64,000 nt of DNA, taken from Sva-07 sp963752815. GTDB lineage: Bacteria; Actinomycetota; Acidimicrobiia; Acidimicrobiales; Ilumatobacteraceae. The stretch lies in assembly GCA_963752815.1 (NCBI GenBank), contig CAVVZI010000006.1, forward strand, positions 186,001-250,000, read 5' to 3'. Shown here piece after piece: positions 16,931-25,592 of the stretch. Within the stretch, counting starts at the first letter, position 1; every line of letters begins with the position of its first letter. The notes under the pieces are model-generated. The model saw only the letters and a list, made by a program, of their open reading frames with translations. It was not told the DNA's origin and ran no database searches. Position numbers and translations under genes: made by a program.

Positions 16931-18187
16931 ATGTCCCAGTTCGTCGACGAGTGCCAACTGAACGCTCGCGGTGGTGACGGGGGCGCGGGCTGTGTCAGCT
17001 TCCGCCGCGAGGGTCCGGTGGCCTTCGGTGGCCCGAACGGTGGTGACGGCGGCAACGGCGGCGACGTGTGGCTCGTGGCCGACCACAACGTGTCGTCGCT
17101 GCTGGCCTTCCGCGATCACCCGCACCGCCGGGCCGACAACGGCGTCCACGGCAAGGGCAAGGACCTCCACGGCCGGCGCGGTCAGTCCCTCGAGATCGCC
17201 GTGCCGATGGGCACCGCGGTGTTCGACCTGTACACGAACGAGTTGCTCGCCGAGCTGGTCCATCACGGCGACCGGTGGCTGGCCGCGGCCGGCGGACGTG
17301 GCGGTCGGGGCAATGCCAAGTTCCTGTCGAACAAGCGGCGCGCCCCGAGCTTCGCCGAACAGGGCGAACACGGCGAGGAGCACTGGTTCCGGCTCGAACT
17401 GCGTCTGATGGCCGACGTGGCCCTCGTCGGCTTCCCGAACGCCGGCAAGTCGACGTTCATCAGCGTCATCTCGGCGGCGAAGCCGAAGATCGCCGACTAC
17501 CCGTTCACCACACTCGAACCGAACCTCGGTGTGGTGAAGCTCGACGACGACACCGACTTCGTCGTGGCCGACATCCCCGGGCTCATCGAGGGAGCGAGCG
17601 AAGGGCGCGGTCTCGGACACCAGTTCCTGCGCCACGTCGAGCGGGCACGGGTCATGTGCGTCATGGTCGACCTCGCACCGGTCGACGGCGTACTGCCGGC
17701 CGAACAGGAACGCATCCTCCTCCACGAGTTGGCCGAATACCGCCCGGAACTCCTGGACCGTCCGCGTATCGCGGTGGGCACCAAGGCCGATGCGATCCAA
17801 CCCGACGACCTCGCCGCGCTCGGTTGGGACGGCCCGATCATGTCCGCGATCACCCATCAGGGTGTCTCCGACATCGTCGGAACGCTGGCGTCGCTCGTCC
17901 ACGAGGCACGGCAGGCGAGCGTCGGCCCCGAGGGAGTGGTCGTGCTGCGACCCGATGCCAGCGGCGCGCTGGTCGAGCGGATCGGCGACGGGGAGTTCCG
18001 GCTCGTCGGTCGCGACGTCGAGCGTGTCGTCGCCCTGAACGACGTGACCACGCCGGAGGCGCTCTCGTACATCGACTTCCGCCTCGAGCGGCTCGGCGTG
18101 CCGAAGATGCTCGCCAAGGCCGGTGCCCAGGAGGGCGACGTCATCTGGATCGGCGAGTTCAGCTTCGACTACCAGCCGGATCTCTGA
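16931..18187 (+). CDS. obgE: Obg/CgtA family GTPase
   Basis: A ribosome-associated GTPase acting in 50S assembly and stress control. The 418-residue protein has the glycine-rich Obg fold (residues 1-158, with GGDGGAGCVSFRREG and GGRGGRGNAKF), the G domain (G1 GFPNAGKST near 168; G3 DIPGLIEGASEGRG; G4 GTKAD) and a C-terminal OCT domain (about 325-405) ending GEFSFDYQPDL. The usual upstream rplU-rpmA pair is absent; instead a dGTPase gene diverges 112 bases away. The next gene, proB, starts two bases after its stop, giving the obg-proB pair common in actinobacteria. Confidence 0.97.
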   Translation: MSQFVDECQLNARGGDGGAGCVSFRREGPVAFGGPNGGDGGNGGDVWLVADHNVSSLLAFRDHPHRRADNGVHGKGKDLHGRRGQSLEIAVPMGTAVFDLYTNELLAELVHHGDRWLAAAGGRGGRGNAKFLSNKRRAPSFAEQGEHGEEHWFRLELRLMADVALVGFPNAGKSTFISVISAAKPKIADYPFTTLEPNLGVVKLDDDTDFVVADIPGLIEGASEGRGLGHQFLRHVERARVMCVMVDLAPVDGVLPAEQERILLHELAEYRPELLDRPRIAVGTKADAIQPDDLAALGWDGPIMSAITHQGVSDIVGTLASLVHEARQASVGPEGVVVLRPDASGALVERIGDGEFRLVGRDVERVVALNDVTTPEALSYIDFRLERLGVPKMLAKAGAQEGDVIWIGEFSFDYQPDL

Positions 18188-18189
18188 CC

Positions 18190-19305
18190 ATGCGCGTGGT
18201 GGCGAAGATCGGCACTGCGTCGATCACCGACGACCGCGGAGCGATCGACGGCGAGGCGATCACGAAGCTGTGCGGTGAGGTGGCGGCGCTGCGCGCGCAG
18301 GGCCACGAGCTCATCGTCGTGTCGTCGGGGGCGGTTGCCGCGGGGGTGCTGGCAGTGGGGCTGCCGAGCCGACCGAGCGACATGGCCACGCTGCAGGCCA
18401 TCTCCGCGGCCGGACAGGGTCGTCTGGTCGAGGCGTACAACGCCGCGCTGGCCAAGCACGGGCTCGTGGCCGCGCAGGTGTTGCTCGATCCGTACGACTT
18501 CGTCGACCGGACCCAGTACCTGCACGCCCGGCGGACGATCGTGCGGCTGCTCGAACTCGGCTGCGTCCCGGTGATCAACGAGAACGACGCGATCGCCAAT
18601 CACGAGTTGCGCTACGGCGACAACGACCGCCTCGCCGCCCTCGTGGCGAACTCGGTGGCCGCCGACCTCCTCGTGCTGCTCACCGACACCGACGGCGTCT
18701 ACACCGCCGACCCCCGCCGTGACTCGTCGGCCCGACTCGTCACCCGGGTGACGGCCGACGACCCGCTGTTGGCGATCGCCGCCAACAGCAACGGGAGTGG
18801 CCGGGGCAGTGGCGGCATGGCGAGCAAGCTGACTGCGGCGCGGATCGCGTCGTGGTCGGGCATCCGCAGCGTGATCGCCCGTGCCGCAGCCCCGAATGTC
18901 CTGGAGCGCGCCGTCGCCGGCGGTGCGGCTGGGCCTGGCGATGCCGGCGAGTCGCCGGTCGGCACCACGTTCGATGCGCACGCCCGGACGTTGCCGGCAC
19001 GCAAGTTGTGGATCGCCTTCGCCGCCGAGGTCGAGGGGACGCTCCAGGTCGACGCGGGCGCCGAACGGGCGCTCACCCACGCGTCTCGCAGCCTCCTGCC
19101 GGCGGGCGTGGTGGCGGCCACCGGCTCGTTCGCGGCGGGCGACACCGTCGACATCGTGGGCCCGTCGGGTCGGCCCTTCGCCCGCGGCATGGTTTCGGTC
19201 GACGCCGGTGTGATCGCCTCGATCGCCGGCATGCGCACCCACGATCTGCCGTCCGAGGTCGCCCACGAAGTCGTCCACCGCGACGACCTCGTCGTCCTCC
19301 CGTGA
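18190..19305 (+). CDS. proB: Glutamate 5-kinase
   Basis: First enzyme of proline synthesis, phosphorylating the gamma-carboxyl of glutamate. The 371-residue protein has an amino-acid-kinase domain (KIGTASIT, VVSSGAVAAG, VINENDAIANHELRYGDNDRLAALVA, GSGGMASKLTAA) and a C-terminal PUA domain (from about residue 270, KLWIAFAAEVEGTLQVDAGA). Full length for a PUA-containing ProB. It follows obgE by two bases; proA is not the next gene here, so the pathway's second enzyme must be elsewhere. Confidence 0.96.
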   Translation: MRVVAKIGTASITDDRGAIDGEAITKLCGEVAALRAQGHELIVVSSGAVAAGVLAVGLPSRPSDMATLQAISAAGQGRLVEAYNAALAKHGLVAAQVLLDPYDFVDRTQYLHARRTIVRLLELGCVPVINENDAIANHELRYGDNDRLAALVANSVAADLLVLLTDTDGVYTADPRRDSSARLVTRVTADDPLLAIAANSNGSGRGSGGMASKLTAARIASWSGIRSVIARAAAPNVLERAVAGGAAGPGDAGESPVGTTFDAHARTLPARKLWIAFAAEVEGTLQVDAGAERALTHASRSLLPAGVVAATGSFAAGDTVDIVGPSGRPFARGMVSVDAGVIASIAGMRTHDLPSEVAHEVVHRDDLVVLP

Positions 19306-19323
19306 GTTGTCGGTGCAACTGGG

Positions 19324-20046
19324 TCAGGTGAGGCCGAGTTCGGCGCGCAGGTCGGCGAGGCGTTCCTTGGCGGCGGCGTTCGCCGTGCACTCCTCGATCT
19401 CCTCGATGCAGTGGTCGGTGCCGGTCTCCTGCTGCTCGGCAACCGCCATCGCTCGGGCGTAGCGCGCCTCGATCTTCGCCTCGACCTCGGCGAACGTCGG
19501 CACGTCGTCGCCGACCGTTTCGCTGAGCTGGGCCATCACGGCGTTCATCTCTTCCTGCATCTTCGCCTGTTCGAGCTGGCTCAGCTGTTTCGACCGCTCG
19601 GCCAGCTTCTCCTGCAGCAGCCGGCTGTTCGTCTTGACCGCCGCTTTGGCCTGGTCGGTGGCCTGCGTCGACTCGAGGACCATGGTCTTCAAGCTCTCGA
19701 CGTCGGCCTCGACGGAGATCAGCTTGTCGGCGATGGTCTCGGCGGCGTGGTCGTACTGGGTCGCCGTCGCCTCGTCACCCGACTGCTGGGCGTCGGACGC
19801 CATCAGCAACGCCTGCCGAGCGGTCCGGTTGAGTTTCTCGAGTTCGCTCAGCTTCGTGTTCAGGCGGATCTCGGCCTGCTTCTGGTTGGCGATCACGCTC
19901 ACCGCTTGATCCTTCAGCCGCTTGTGCTGGTGCTGCGCCTCGACGATCGCCTGTTCGAGCTGGGCCTTCGGATCGGTCTCGGCCTCGGCGCTGCCGCCGA
20001 CCCTGGAGGTCAGGGAGTGCCACCACCTCGTCGCGCGGTCGATCAT
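19324..20046 (-). CDS. pspA: PspA/IM30 family envelope-stress protein
   Basis: A 240-residue, almost entirely helical coiled-coil protein of the PspA/Vipp1 family, peripheral to the inner face of the membrane. The typical helix 1 to helix 5 pattern is visible: amphipathic N-terminus, then DPKAQLEQAIVEAQHQHKRLKDQA, then long Ala/Glu/Lys/Gln-rich helices. Its ATG overlaps the stop of murJ (ATGA), so it is coupled to lipid II flippase expression, linking membrane integrity to wall synthesis. It ends 18 bases from the convergent proB. Confidence 0.87.
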   Translation of the reverse strand: MIDRATRWWHSLTSRVGGSAEAETDPKAQLEQAIVEAQHQHKRLKDQAVSVIANQKQAEIRLNTKLSELEKLNRTARQALLMASDAQQSGDEATATQYDHAAETIADKLISVEADVESLKTMVLESTQATDQAKAAVKTNSRLLQEKLAERSKQLSQLEQAKMQEEMNAVMAQLSETVGDDVPTFAEVEAKIEARYARAMAVAEQQETGTDHCIEEIEECTANAAAKERLADLRAELGLT

Positions 20047-21626
20047 GAGCCGAGACTAACGGTCCGCCCGAATCGTCGACGAAGGAAGTCGAGTTCCGGA
20101 ACGCCGAGGGCGACGAGCACCGCGAGGTAGACCACCACCCCCACCAGCGTGCCCACGATCAACCGGAGCACCGCCTCGGTTCCGACGTCACCGCCCACCC
20201 GCTGCGCGACGAACCACACCGCCTCGCCCATCAGGAGGGCCGCCAACAGCATCGGCGCGAGGCTCAGGGCGATCGACCGCGGCGAGAAGCCGGGGACCTT
20301 GTAGCCGAGCACGACGAGCGCCCAGCACGACGACAGCACGTACGCGATCGCGAATGCCAGGCCGAGCCCCAGCACGCCGAAGCGACCGACGAGCACGATC
20401 GCCAGCGCGATGTTGATCAGGTTCTCGACGACGTTGATGATGAACGGGGTCCGGGTGTCCTTGTGGGCGTAGAACCCGCGCAGCGCGAACATGTAGACCG
20501 AGAACGCGCCGAGGCCGAGCGCAAACCCGGCGAGGGCGCGTGACGTGTTGGCGGCGTCGGCGGCGTCGAACTGGCCGCGTTGCAGGAGCGCGCCGATGAT
20601 CGGGCGGCGCAGCACGAAGATGCCCACACCGGCGGGGATCGTGAGCAGCGCGGTCATCCGCACGCCGAGCCCCGCCTGCTCGACGAACGCCGGTCGTTCC
20701 TTGCGGGCGACGGCCCGCGACATCTCGGGCTGGAACGTGGTGGCGATCGAGACGGCGAGCAGTCCGTGGGGGAGCACGAAGAAGGTGAACGCGGCGAGGT
20801 ACGCGGATGCGTCACCGGACCCCGGTTCGGCGAGGTTGCGGACCACGATCAGAGAGATCTGGTTGGCCGCCACGAAACCGATCGTCCAGAACGACAGCCG
20901 CAGCAGGCGACCGACGGCGGGGTGGCGGAACTCGAACACCGGCCGGAACCGGAACCCGGTGTTGAACATGGCGGGGACGAGCACGACCGCCATCGAGGCG
21001 ATGCCGAGTGTGGCCCCGAGGCCGAGGGTGTACTTGAGGCGGTCGTTGCTGAGCACGTCGTCGAGCACCCATTCGGCCGACCCGGCATTCGGCAGCGACA
21101 GGAGCGTGGCGATGATGATCACGTTGGGCAGGATCGGGCTCCACGCCGCGGCGAAGAACCGGCGCCGGCTGTTGAGGAACGCGTTCGCCAGCCCGACGAG
21201 GCCGTAGAACAGGATCTGGATCAGGAAGATCCGCGCCAGCGTGGTGCCGACGGTGCGGAACACGTCGGGGTCGACGTCGGGTCCGACGTGAATCGCGTAC
21301 ACCCGGAAGATCAGCGGCGCGGCGACGACGGCGATCACGGTGAGTGCCAGCATCAGCAGGACCGACACGCTCAGGACGACGTTGGTGGCCCGCTCGTCTT
21401 CGTCCTCGTCGAAGGTGGCGAACAGCGGCACGAGCGTGGCCGACAGGACGCCACCGAGCAGCAGCTCGTACACGATGTTCGGCGTCTCGTTCGCCAGGCT
21501 GTAGGCGTCGGTCAGTGCGGTCTGACCGAGGACGTAGGTGAGGGCGACGACGCGGAGCAGGCCCGTGACGCGCGACAACGTGGTCCCGGCGGCGACCGTG
21601 AGATTGCTGCGCAGCAATCGGCTCAC
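20043..21626 (-). CDS. murJ: Lipid II flippase MurJ (MviN)
   Basis: A 527-residue MATE-like (MOP superfamily) transporter that flips lipid-linked peptidoglycan precursor across the membrane. About fourteen membrane helices are visible. The N-terminal signature SNLTVAAGTTLSRVTGLLRV, the conserved LGGVLSATLVPLF loop and RGQFDAADAANTSRAL, typical of MurJ helix 9-10 loops, support the call. It begins with GTG at 21626. Unlike mycobacterial MviN it has no pseudokinase extension. Operon partner: pspA immediately downstream with a four-base overlap. Confidence 0.95.
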   Translation of the reverse strand: MSRLLRSNLTVAAGTTLSRVTGLLRVVALTYVLGQTALTDAYSLANETPNIVYELLLGGVLSATLVPLFATFDEDEDERATNVVLSVSVLLMLALTVIAVVAAPLIFRVYAIHVGPDVDPDVFRTVGTTLARIFLIQILFYGLVGLANAFLNSRRRFFAAAWSPILPNVIIIATLLSLPNAGSAEWVLDDVLSNDRLKYTLGLGATLGIASMAVVLVPAMFNTGFRFRPVFEFRHPAVGRLLRLSFWTIGFVAANQISLIVVRNLAEPGSGDASAYLAAFTFFVLPHGLLAVSIATTFQPEMSRAVARKERPAFVEQAGLGVRMTALLTIPAGVGIFVLRRPIIGALLQRGQFDAADAANTSRALAGFALGLGAFSVYMFALRGFYAHKDTRTPFIINVVENLINIALAIVLVGRFGVLGLGLAFAIAYVLSSCWALVVLGYKVPGFSPRSIALSLAPMLLAALLMGEAVWFVAQRVGGDVGTEAVLRLIVGTLVGVVVYLAVLVALGVPELDFLRRRFGRTVSLGS

Positions 21627-21745
21627 AGGCGGTCGGTCTCGTCTGTCACGTTGGCCATCAGGTGGAACGAGCGGGAAAGCACCTTCGGCCGAGGATGGGT
21701 GAGAGCATCTGGCTGATCGTCAGGTCCGCCCATCCCGTCGAACGC

Positions 21746-21751
21746 TACTGT
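21746..21751 (+). promoter_or_regulatory. -10 element, near-leaderless promoter of OB-fold gene
   Basis: TACTGT lies 7 bases before the GTG at 21759; the predicted +1 is at 21758. Confidence 0.4.
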
Positions 21752-21758
21752 TGGCGAG

Positions 21759-22139
21759 GTGCCAGCCGTCGACACTCCGGAGTTGCTCACCGACCGTCTC
21801 AAGCAGACGGCCGCCGCCCACGATCGGCGACGGCTGCAGGCGCGGTTCGCCGGGGTGCAGATCACGCGGGTCGGCGACGCCCCGGAGCGCACGCCCGTCC
21901 GCATCGGTGGCGAGATTCGCAGCCAACACCGTTCGTCGCCCGACGCACGTCGCTTCCTGCGAGTCGAGATCGACGACGGCTCGGGTACGGCGCTGCTGGT
22001 GTTCACCGGCCGCAACCGGATCAACGGGATCGAGACCGGCCGGATGATCGTGGTCGAGGGCGTCGGGCGAATCGAAAAAGGTCGGTTGACGCTCTGGAAT
22101 CCGGCCTACACGTTGCTCGACGGCGTGGCCAACAGCTGA
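21759..22139 (+). CDS. OB-fold nucleic-acid-binding protein
   Basis: A 126-residue single-OB-fold protein: GGEIRSQHRSSPDARRFLRV, IDDGSGTALLVFTGRNRING and GRMIVVEGVGRIEKGRLTLWNP follow the five-strand pattern of tRNA-anticodon/RecG-type OB folds. Small OB proteins of this type sit beside the TrkA/KUP-like cluster in mycobacteria (Rv2694c), and the same neighbourhood is seen here. Its role is unknown. Its 3' end overlaps the convergent TrkA gene by 34 bases. GTG start, supported by an adjacent -10 element. Confidence 0.75.
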   Translation: MPAVDTPELLTDRLKQTAAAHDRRRLQARFAGVQITRVGDAPERTPVRIGGEIRSQHRSSPDARRFLRVEIDDGSGTALLVFTGRNRINGIETGRMIVVEGVGRIEKGRLTLWNPAYTLLDGVANS

Positions 22140-22786
22140 CGTACCTGTGGCTCGGACTCGTCGGTGACGAGCACGAGCACCTCGTCGCCCGGCAGGAACG
22201 ACGTGTCGCCGCGCGGGACGACGACGGCGCGGGAGCGCAGGATCGCGACCACGGAGGCCTCGCGCGGAAAGCTGATCTGCGCGATCTGCGACCCGACGAC
22301 CGGTGCATCCTCCGTCAGCGTCACCTCGACGAGGCGAGCGTTCTCGGCGAGGTCGAGCAGCCGGACGACCGATCCGACGGTGACCGCCTCCTGCACGAGA
22401 CCCGACAGCAGGTGCGGTGCGGAGACGGCGTGGTCGATGCCCCAGTCGCTCGTGAACAGCCACTCGTTGGCCGGATGATTGACACGGGCGAGGACACGCG
22501 GCACCCCGAACTCCTGCTTGGCCAGCAACGACGCGACGAGGTTGTCCTCGTCGTCGCCGGTGACTGCGACGCACACGTCAGCGGTCTGCGGCGACGCGGT
22601 CGCGAGTTGCGACACCTCGCAGGCGTCGGCGACGATCCACTCGACCCGTTGGAGGTCCTCGAGCTGGCGCAGTTGATCGACGCGCTCCTGAGTCCGCTCC
22701 ATGACCACCACGTCGTGGCCGGCGGCGGCGAGGTCGCCGGCGATGAACGTGCCGACCTTGCCGGCGCCGACGATCAGGACTCGCAT
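22106..22786 (-). CDS. TrkA-family RCK potassium-channel regulator (first)
   Basis: A 226-residue cytoplasmic RCK protein. The N-terminal Rossmann domain (VLIVGAGKVGTFIAGDLAAAGH; acidic VVVMER at the end of strand 2, favouring NAD(H)) is followed by a TrkA-C domain from about residue 140 (LVEVTLTEDAPVVGSQIAQI, GDTSFLPGDEVLVLV). Such subunits gate K+ transporters in response to nucleotides. It overlaps the stop of a second TrkA gene by one base, and both follow a KimA-type K+ importer, matching the ceoB/ceoC pair described in mycobacteria. Confidence 0.9.
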   Translation of the reverse strand: MRVLIVGAGKVGTFIAGDLAAAGHDVVVMERTQERVDQLRQLEDLQRVEWIVADACEVSQLATASPQTADVCVAVTGDDEDNLVASLLAKQEFGVPRVLARVNHPANEWLFTSDWGIDHAVSAPHLLSGLVQEAVTVGSVVRLLDLAENARLVEVTLTEDAPVVGSQIAQISFPREASVVAILRSRAVVVPRGDTSFLPGDEVLVLVTDESEPQVRQLLATPSSNV

Positions 22787-23490
22787 CAGTGGCCTGCCTT
22801 GCTCGTGTTGGGATCGTGGTCAGGGCTCAGCAGTGCATCGACGGTGTCGAGGTGATCGTTGGCCACCGACATGTAGACGACGTCGCCTTCCTGGAACACG
22901 AGATCCGGCGTGGCGACGATGCCGACGCCCAATCGCCTGACGGCGACGACGCGAATCTGGCCCGTACGTTCGATCGCGGTCAGGGCGTGACCGGCGAGTT
23001 TGGAAGGGACGCTGCGGTCGACGAGACACACGTTGGCGCTGGGGTCGACCCAACGGACGCCGGCGTCGTCGGGCAGGACGCGGCGGACAGCGAGTTCCGT
23101 CGTCAACTGGGCCGAAGCGACCGTCGAGATGCCGAGCCGCTCGTAGATGGCCGCTCGTCGGGGGTCGTAGATCCGCGCGATGACCTTCGGCACACGGAAG
23201 TGTTCCTTTGCCGTGCGCGCCACCACGATGTTCGTGTTGTCCCCGTTCGTGACCGCGGCCAGCACCTCGGCGTGTTCGACGCCGGCTTCGAGCAGGGTGC
23301 CACGGTCGTAACCCATGCCGATCAGTCGCTCCGCCGGCGTGTCCTCGAGCCGGCTGAACGCTCGGGTGGTCCGGTCGATGACGGTCACCGTGTAGCCCTC
23401 CTGGGTGAGCCGGCGGGCCATCCCCGCGCCGACACGGCCGCAGCCGACGATGATGGCGTGAAGTGCGTCCGACGCGCTTCGCTCGGTCAT
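22786..23490 (-). CDS. TrkA-family RCK potassium-channel regulator (second)
   Basis: A 234-residue RCK protein with TrkA-N (AIIVGCGRVGAGMARRLTQEGY, then VTVIDR) and TrkA-C (from about 145; CLVDRSVPSKLAGHALTAIE, GDVVYMSV) domains. It is a paralogue, not a copy, of the downstream TrkA gene; together they probably form a hetero-oligomeric gating ring. ATG at 23490 overlaps the stop of the upstream KimA-like gene (ATGA), so all three are translationally coupled. An upstream extension of the frame lies antisense or out of frame within the transporter gene and is not coding. Confidence 0.9.
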   Translation of the reverse strand: MTERSASDALHAIIVGCGRVGAGMARRLTQEGYTVTVIDRTTRAFSRLEDTPAERLIGMGYDRGTLLEAGVEHAEVLAAVTNGDNTNIVVARTAKEHFRVPKVIARIYDPRRAAIYERLGISTVASAQLTTELAVRRVLPDDAGVRWVDPSANVCLVDRSVPSKLAGHALTAIERTGQIRVVAVRRLGVGIVATPDLVFQEGDVVYMSVANDHLDTVDALLSPDHDPNTSKAGH

Positions 23491-25388
23491 GTGGCGATCT
23501 CCGGTACTTTGTCTTCGTCGGGGGTGGACTTCTTGGGCTTGTGGTGGGCGATCTGTACGGGGATCAGCGTGATCGCCGTGTTCGGACGTTGACGCAGCTT
23601 CGAGCGCAGCATCACGGCGCTCTGGTTGTGCAGCGCCTGGTCCCACCAGTGCTCGACGACGAACTCGGGGATGACGACGGTGATCACGTCGTCGGGGCGC
23701 TCGGCATCGAGTTCGTCGATCACTTCGAGGATCGGATTGGTCAGGTCGCGATAGGCCGAGAAGACCGTGCGCAATTCGACCGGCAACTCGAATTGCTCCC
23801 AGGCGTCGACGACGCGCCTCTCGTCCTCGGCGTCGGTCACCACACTGATCGCCACGAGCCGGTCCGGGCGCATCGACCGTGCGTAGGCGATCGCGTTGAG
23901 CACGCCCTTGTTGACCGAACCGATCAGCACGACGACGGTGTGGGAGTGGCGCGCGACCCGCTCGGTCGACTCCGCCTTCAATGCTGAAGAGACGTGATCG
24001 TAGTGCCGCTTGATCTTGCGGAACCCGAGCACGATCAGCGGAATCAGGATCACGGGGATCCACGCGCCGTGGCTGAACTTCGACACGACGACGACGATGA
24101 GCACGATGAACGTGGCGATCGCCCCCACCATGTTGATCACCTGGTTGCGTTTCCAACCCGGCTCCTGGAGGCGCTTGTGGTGCACGACCATGCCGAGTTG
24201 GGAGAGTGTGAATCCGCAGAACACGCCGACGGCGTAGAGCGGGATCAGAGCGCTCGTCTGGCCGCCGAACGCGATGATCAACACGCTCGCCACGCCGGCG
24301 AGCGCGATGATGCCGTTCGAGAACACGAGCCGGTCACCGCGGTTGGAGAGCTGGCGCGGGAGAAAGCCGTCGTGGGCGAGGATCGAGCTGACGCGGGGGA
24401 AGTCGGCAAACGCCGTGTTGGCGGCGAGGACGAGGATGGCGAACGTGGAGAACTGGAGGAAGTAGTAGGGCACGGTTCCGTCGCCGAACACCGCGCCGCC
24501 AAGGATCGACAGCAGCGTCTCGTTCTCGCTCACCGTCGGCTTGAGGAGGTTCGACAACACCGCGATCCCGAGGAAGAAGCTGCCCAGGATCAACCCCATC
24601 ACGATCAGCGTCGAAGCGGCATTGCGGGACTCGGGCTTCTTGAACGCCGGAACGCCGTTCGAGATCGCCTCGATGCCGGTCAGCGCGACCGCACCCGAGG
24701 AGAACGCGCGCAGGAAGGCCATTGCGGTGATGCCCGTGAGCAACACGCCGTTGTCGGTGAGTTCGTTGAGTGCCTCGGTGTTGGGCGGGAGCGCCTCGAT
24801 GCTTCCGGTGAAGTAGCGGAGGAAGCCGACGCCCACGAGGGCGATGATCATGATCATGTAGAGGTAGGTCGGGCCCGCGAACAGGCGGCCCGACTCCTTC
24901 AACCCGCGGAGGTTGGCGAACATCATCAGCGCGACGAATCCGAGACACAGCAGCACGCGTTCAGGCCGCAGTTCCGGGAACGCCGACGTGATGGCGGCGA
25001 CGCCGGCCGAGATCGACACGGCGACCGTGAGGATGTAGTCGACGAGCAACGACGCACCGGCGACGAGGGACGGGGTTTCGCCGAGGTTCTCGCGCGAGAC
25101 GACGTACGAACCGCCTCCGCTCGGATAGGCGAAGATCGTCTGGCGGTAGCTCGTGATGACGATCGTCAGGAGGACGATCACGATGGCCGAGATGGGCAGG
25201 AGGTCGGTCAGTGCGGCGAGCCCGGCGAGCGGGACCAGAACGAGGAGGATCTCCTCGGTCGCGTAGGCCGTCGAGGAGATCGCGTCCGAGGCGAAGACCG
25301 CCAGCGCGGTCGGTCGGCCGAGGCGCTGGTGTTGTTCCTCCGATGTCGCCAGCGGTTCGCCGACGACGAATCGCTTGATCAGTCCCAT
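23487..25388 (-). CDS. KimA-type (KUP/APC superfamily) potassium importer
   Basis: A 633-residue membrane transporter with about twelve helices up to residue 450 and a cytoplasmic universal-stress-like tail. It strongly resembles B. subtilis KimA (YdaO), a high-affinity proton-coupled K+ importer: SSDAISSTAYATEEILL, SYRQTIFAYPSGGGSYVVSR, ENLGETPSLVAGASLLVDYI, AFSSGAVALTGIEAISNGVP and the tail HNQSAVMLRSKLR are all shared. K+ import is inferred from that similarity and from the two RCK genes coupled behind it. The start ATG at 25388 lacks a clear ribosome site; a short upstream frame overlaps it. Confidence 0.85.
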   Translation of the reverse strand: MGLIKRFVVGEPLATSEEQHQRLGRPTALAVFASDAISSTAYATEEILLVLVPLAGLAALTDLLPISAIVIVLLTIVITSYRQTIFAYPSGGGSYVVSRENLGETPSLVAGASLLVDYILTVAVSISAGVAAITSAFPELRPERVLLCLGFVALMMFANLRGLKESGRLFAGPTYLYMIMIIALVGVGFLRYFTGSIEALPPNTEALNELTDNGVLLTGITAMAFLRAFSSGAVALTGIEAISNGVPAFKKPESRNAASTLIVMGLILGSFFLGIAVLSNLLKPTVSENETLLSILGGAVFGDGTVPYYFLQFSTFAILVLAANTAFADFPRVSSILAHDGFLPRQLSNRGDRLVFSNGIIALAGVASVLIIAFGGQTSALIPLYAVGVFCGFTLSQLGMVVHHKRLQEPGWKRNQVINMVGAIATFIVLIVVVVSKFSHGAWIPVILIPLIVLGFRKIKRHYDHVSSALKAESTERVARHSHTVVVLIGSVNKGVLNAIAYARSMRPDRLVAISVVTDAEDERRVVDAWEQFELPVELRTVFSAYRDLTNPILEVIDELDAERPDDVITVVIPEFVVEHWWDQALHNQSAVMLRSKLRQRPNTAITLIPVQIAHHKPKKSTPDEDKVPEIAT

Positions 25389-25423
25389 GGGTTCACGCCG
25401 GTCGGTACCAGTGCCCTACGCAT
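25379..25423 (-). other. Possible 14-codon upstream ORF overlapping kimA-like start
   Basis: On the minus strand, ATG at 25423 opens a short frame encoding MRRALVPTGVNPWD that ends in TGA at 25379, just past the transporter's start codon in another frame. A TAGGTT hexamer (25438-25433) would start a transcript at about 25426. It could be a leader peptide or chance; there is no ribosome site. Confidence 0.25.
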
Positions 25424-25554
25424 GCAGCGAGCAACCTAGCGTCGCCGCGGCGTCCGTGTACGAAGATCTGCGATCTTGTGACGCGATGGACCAGTCGCCG
25501 CGTCCGCCCCGGAGCGGTGGGCGTCGTGACATCGGTCAGGACAGGGCGTTTCGA

Positions 25555-25585
25555 TTGACCCCGCGGTCAAGTCGGCAAGTAGCGT
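25555..25585 (+). promoter_or_regulatory. Promoter with inverted repeat upstream of moxR-like gene
   Basis: TTGACC at 25555-25560 and TAGCGT at 25580-25585 resemble -35 and -10 boxes (19-base spacer). TTGACC-ccgc-GGTCAA (25555-25570) is a perfect inverted repeat over the -35, a plausible operator. The -10 ends 7 bases before ATG 25593, predicting a leaderless mRNA and excluding the GTG at 25584 as start. Confidence 0.45.
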
Positions 25586-25592
25586 GCACGAG

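Noticed and set aside
23994..25439. Plus-strand frame antisense to the KimA-like gene
   Set aside because: Translation is charged low-complexity sequence; the opposite strand has a conserved transporter.
25389..25592. c-di-AMP (ydaO-type) riboswitch before the KimA-like gene
   Set aside because: The transcript leader predicted from TAGGTT is about 38 bases, too short, and no conserved core was recognised.
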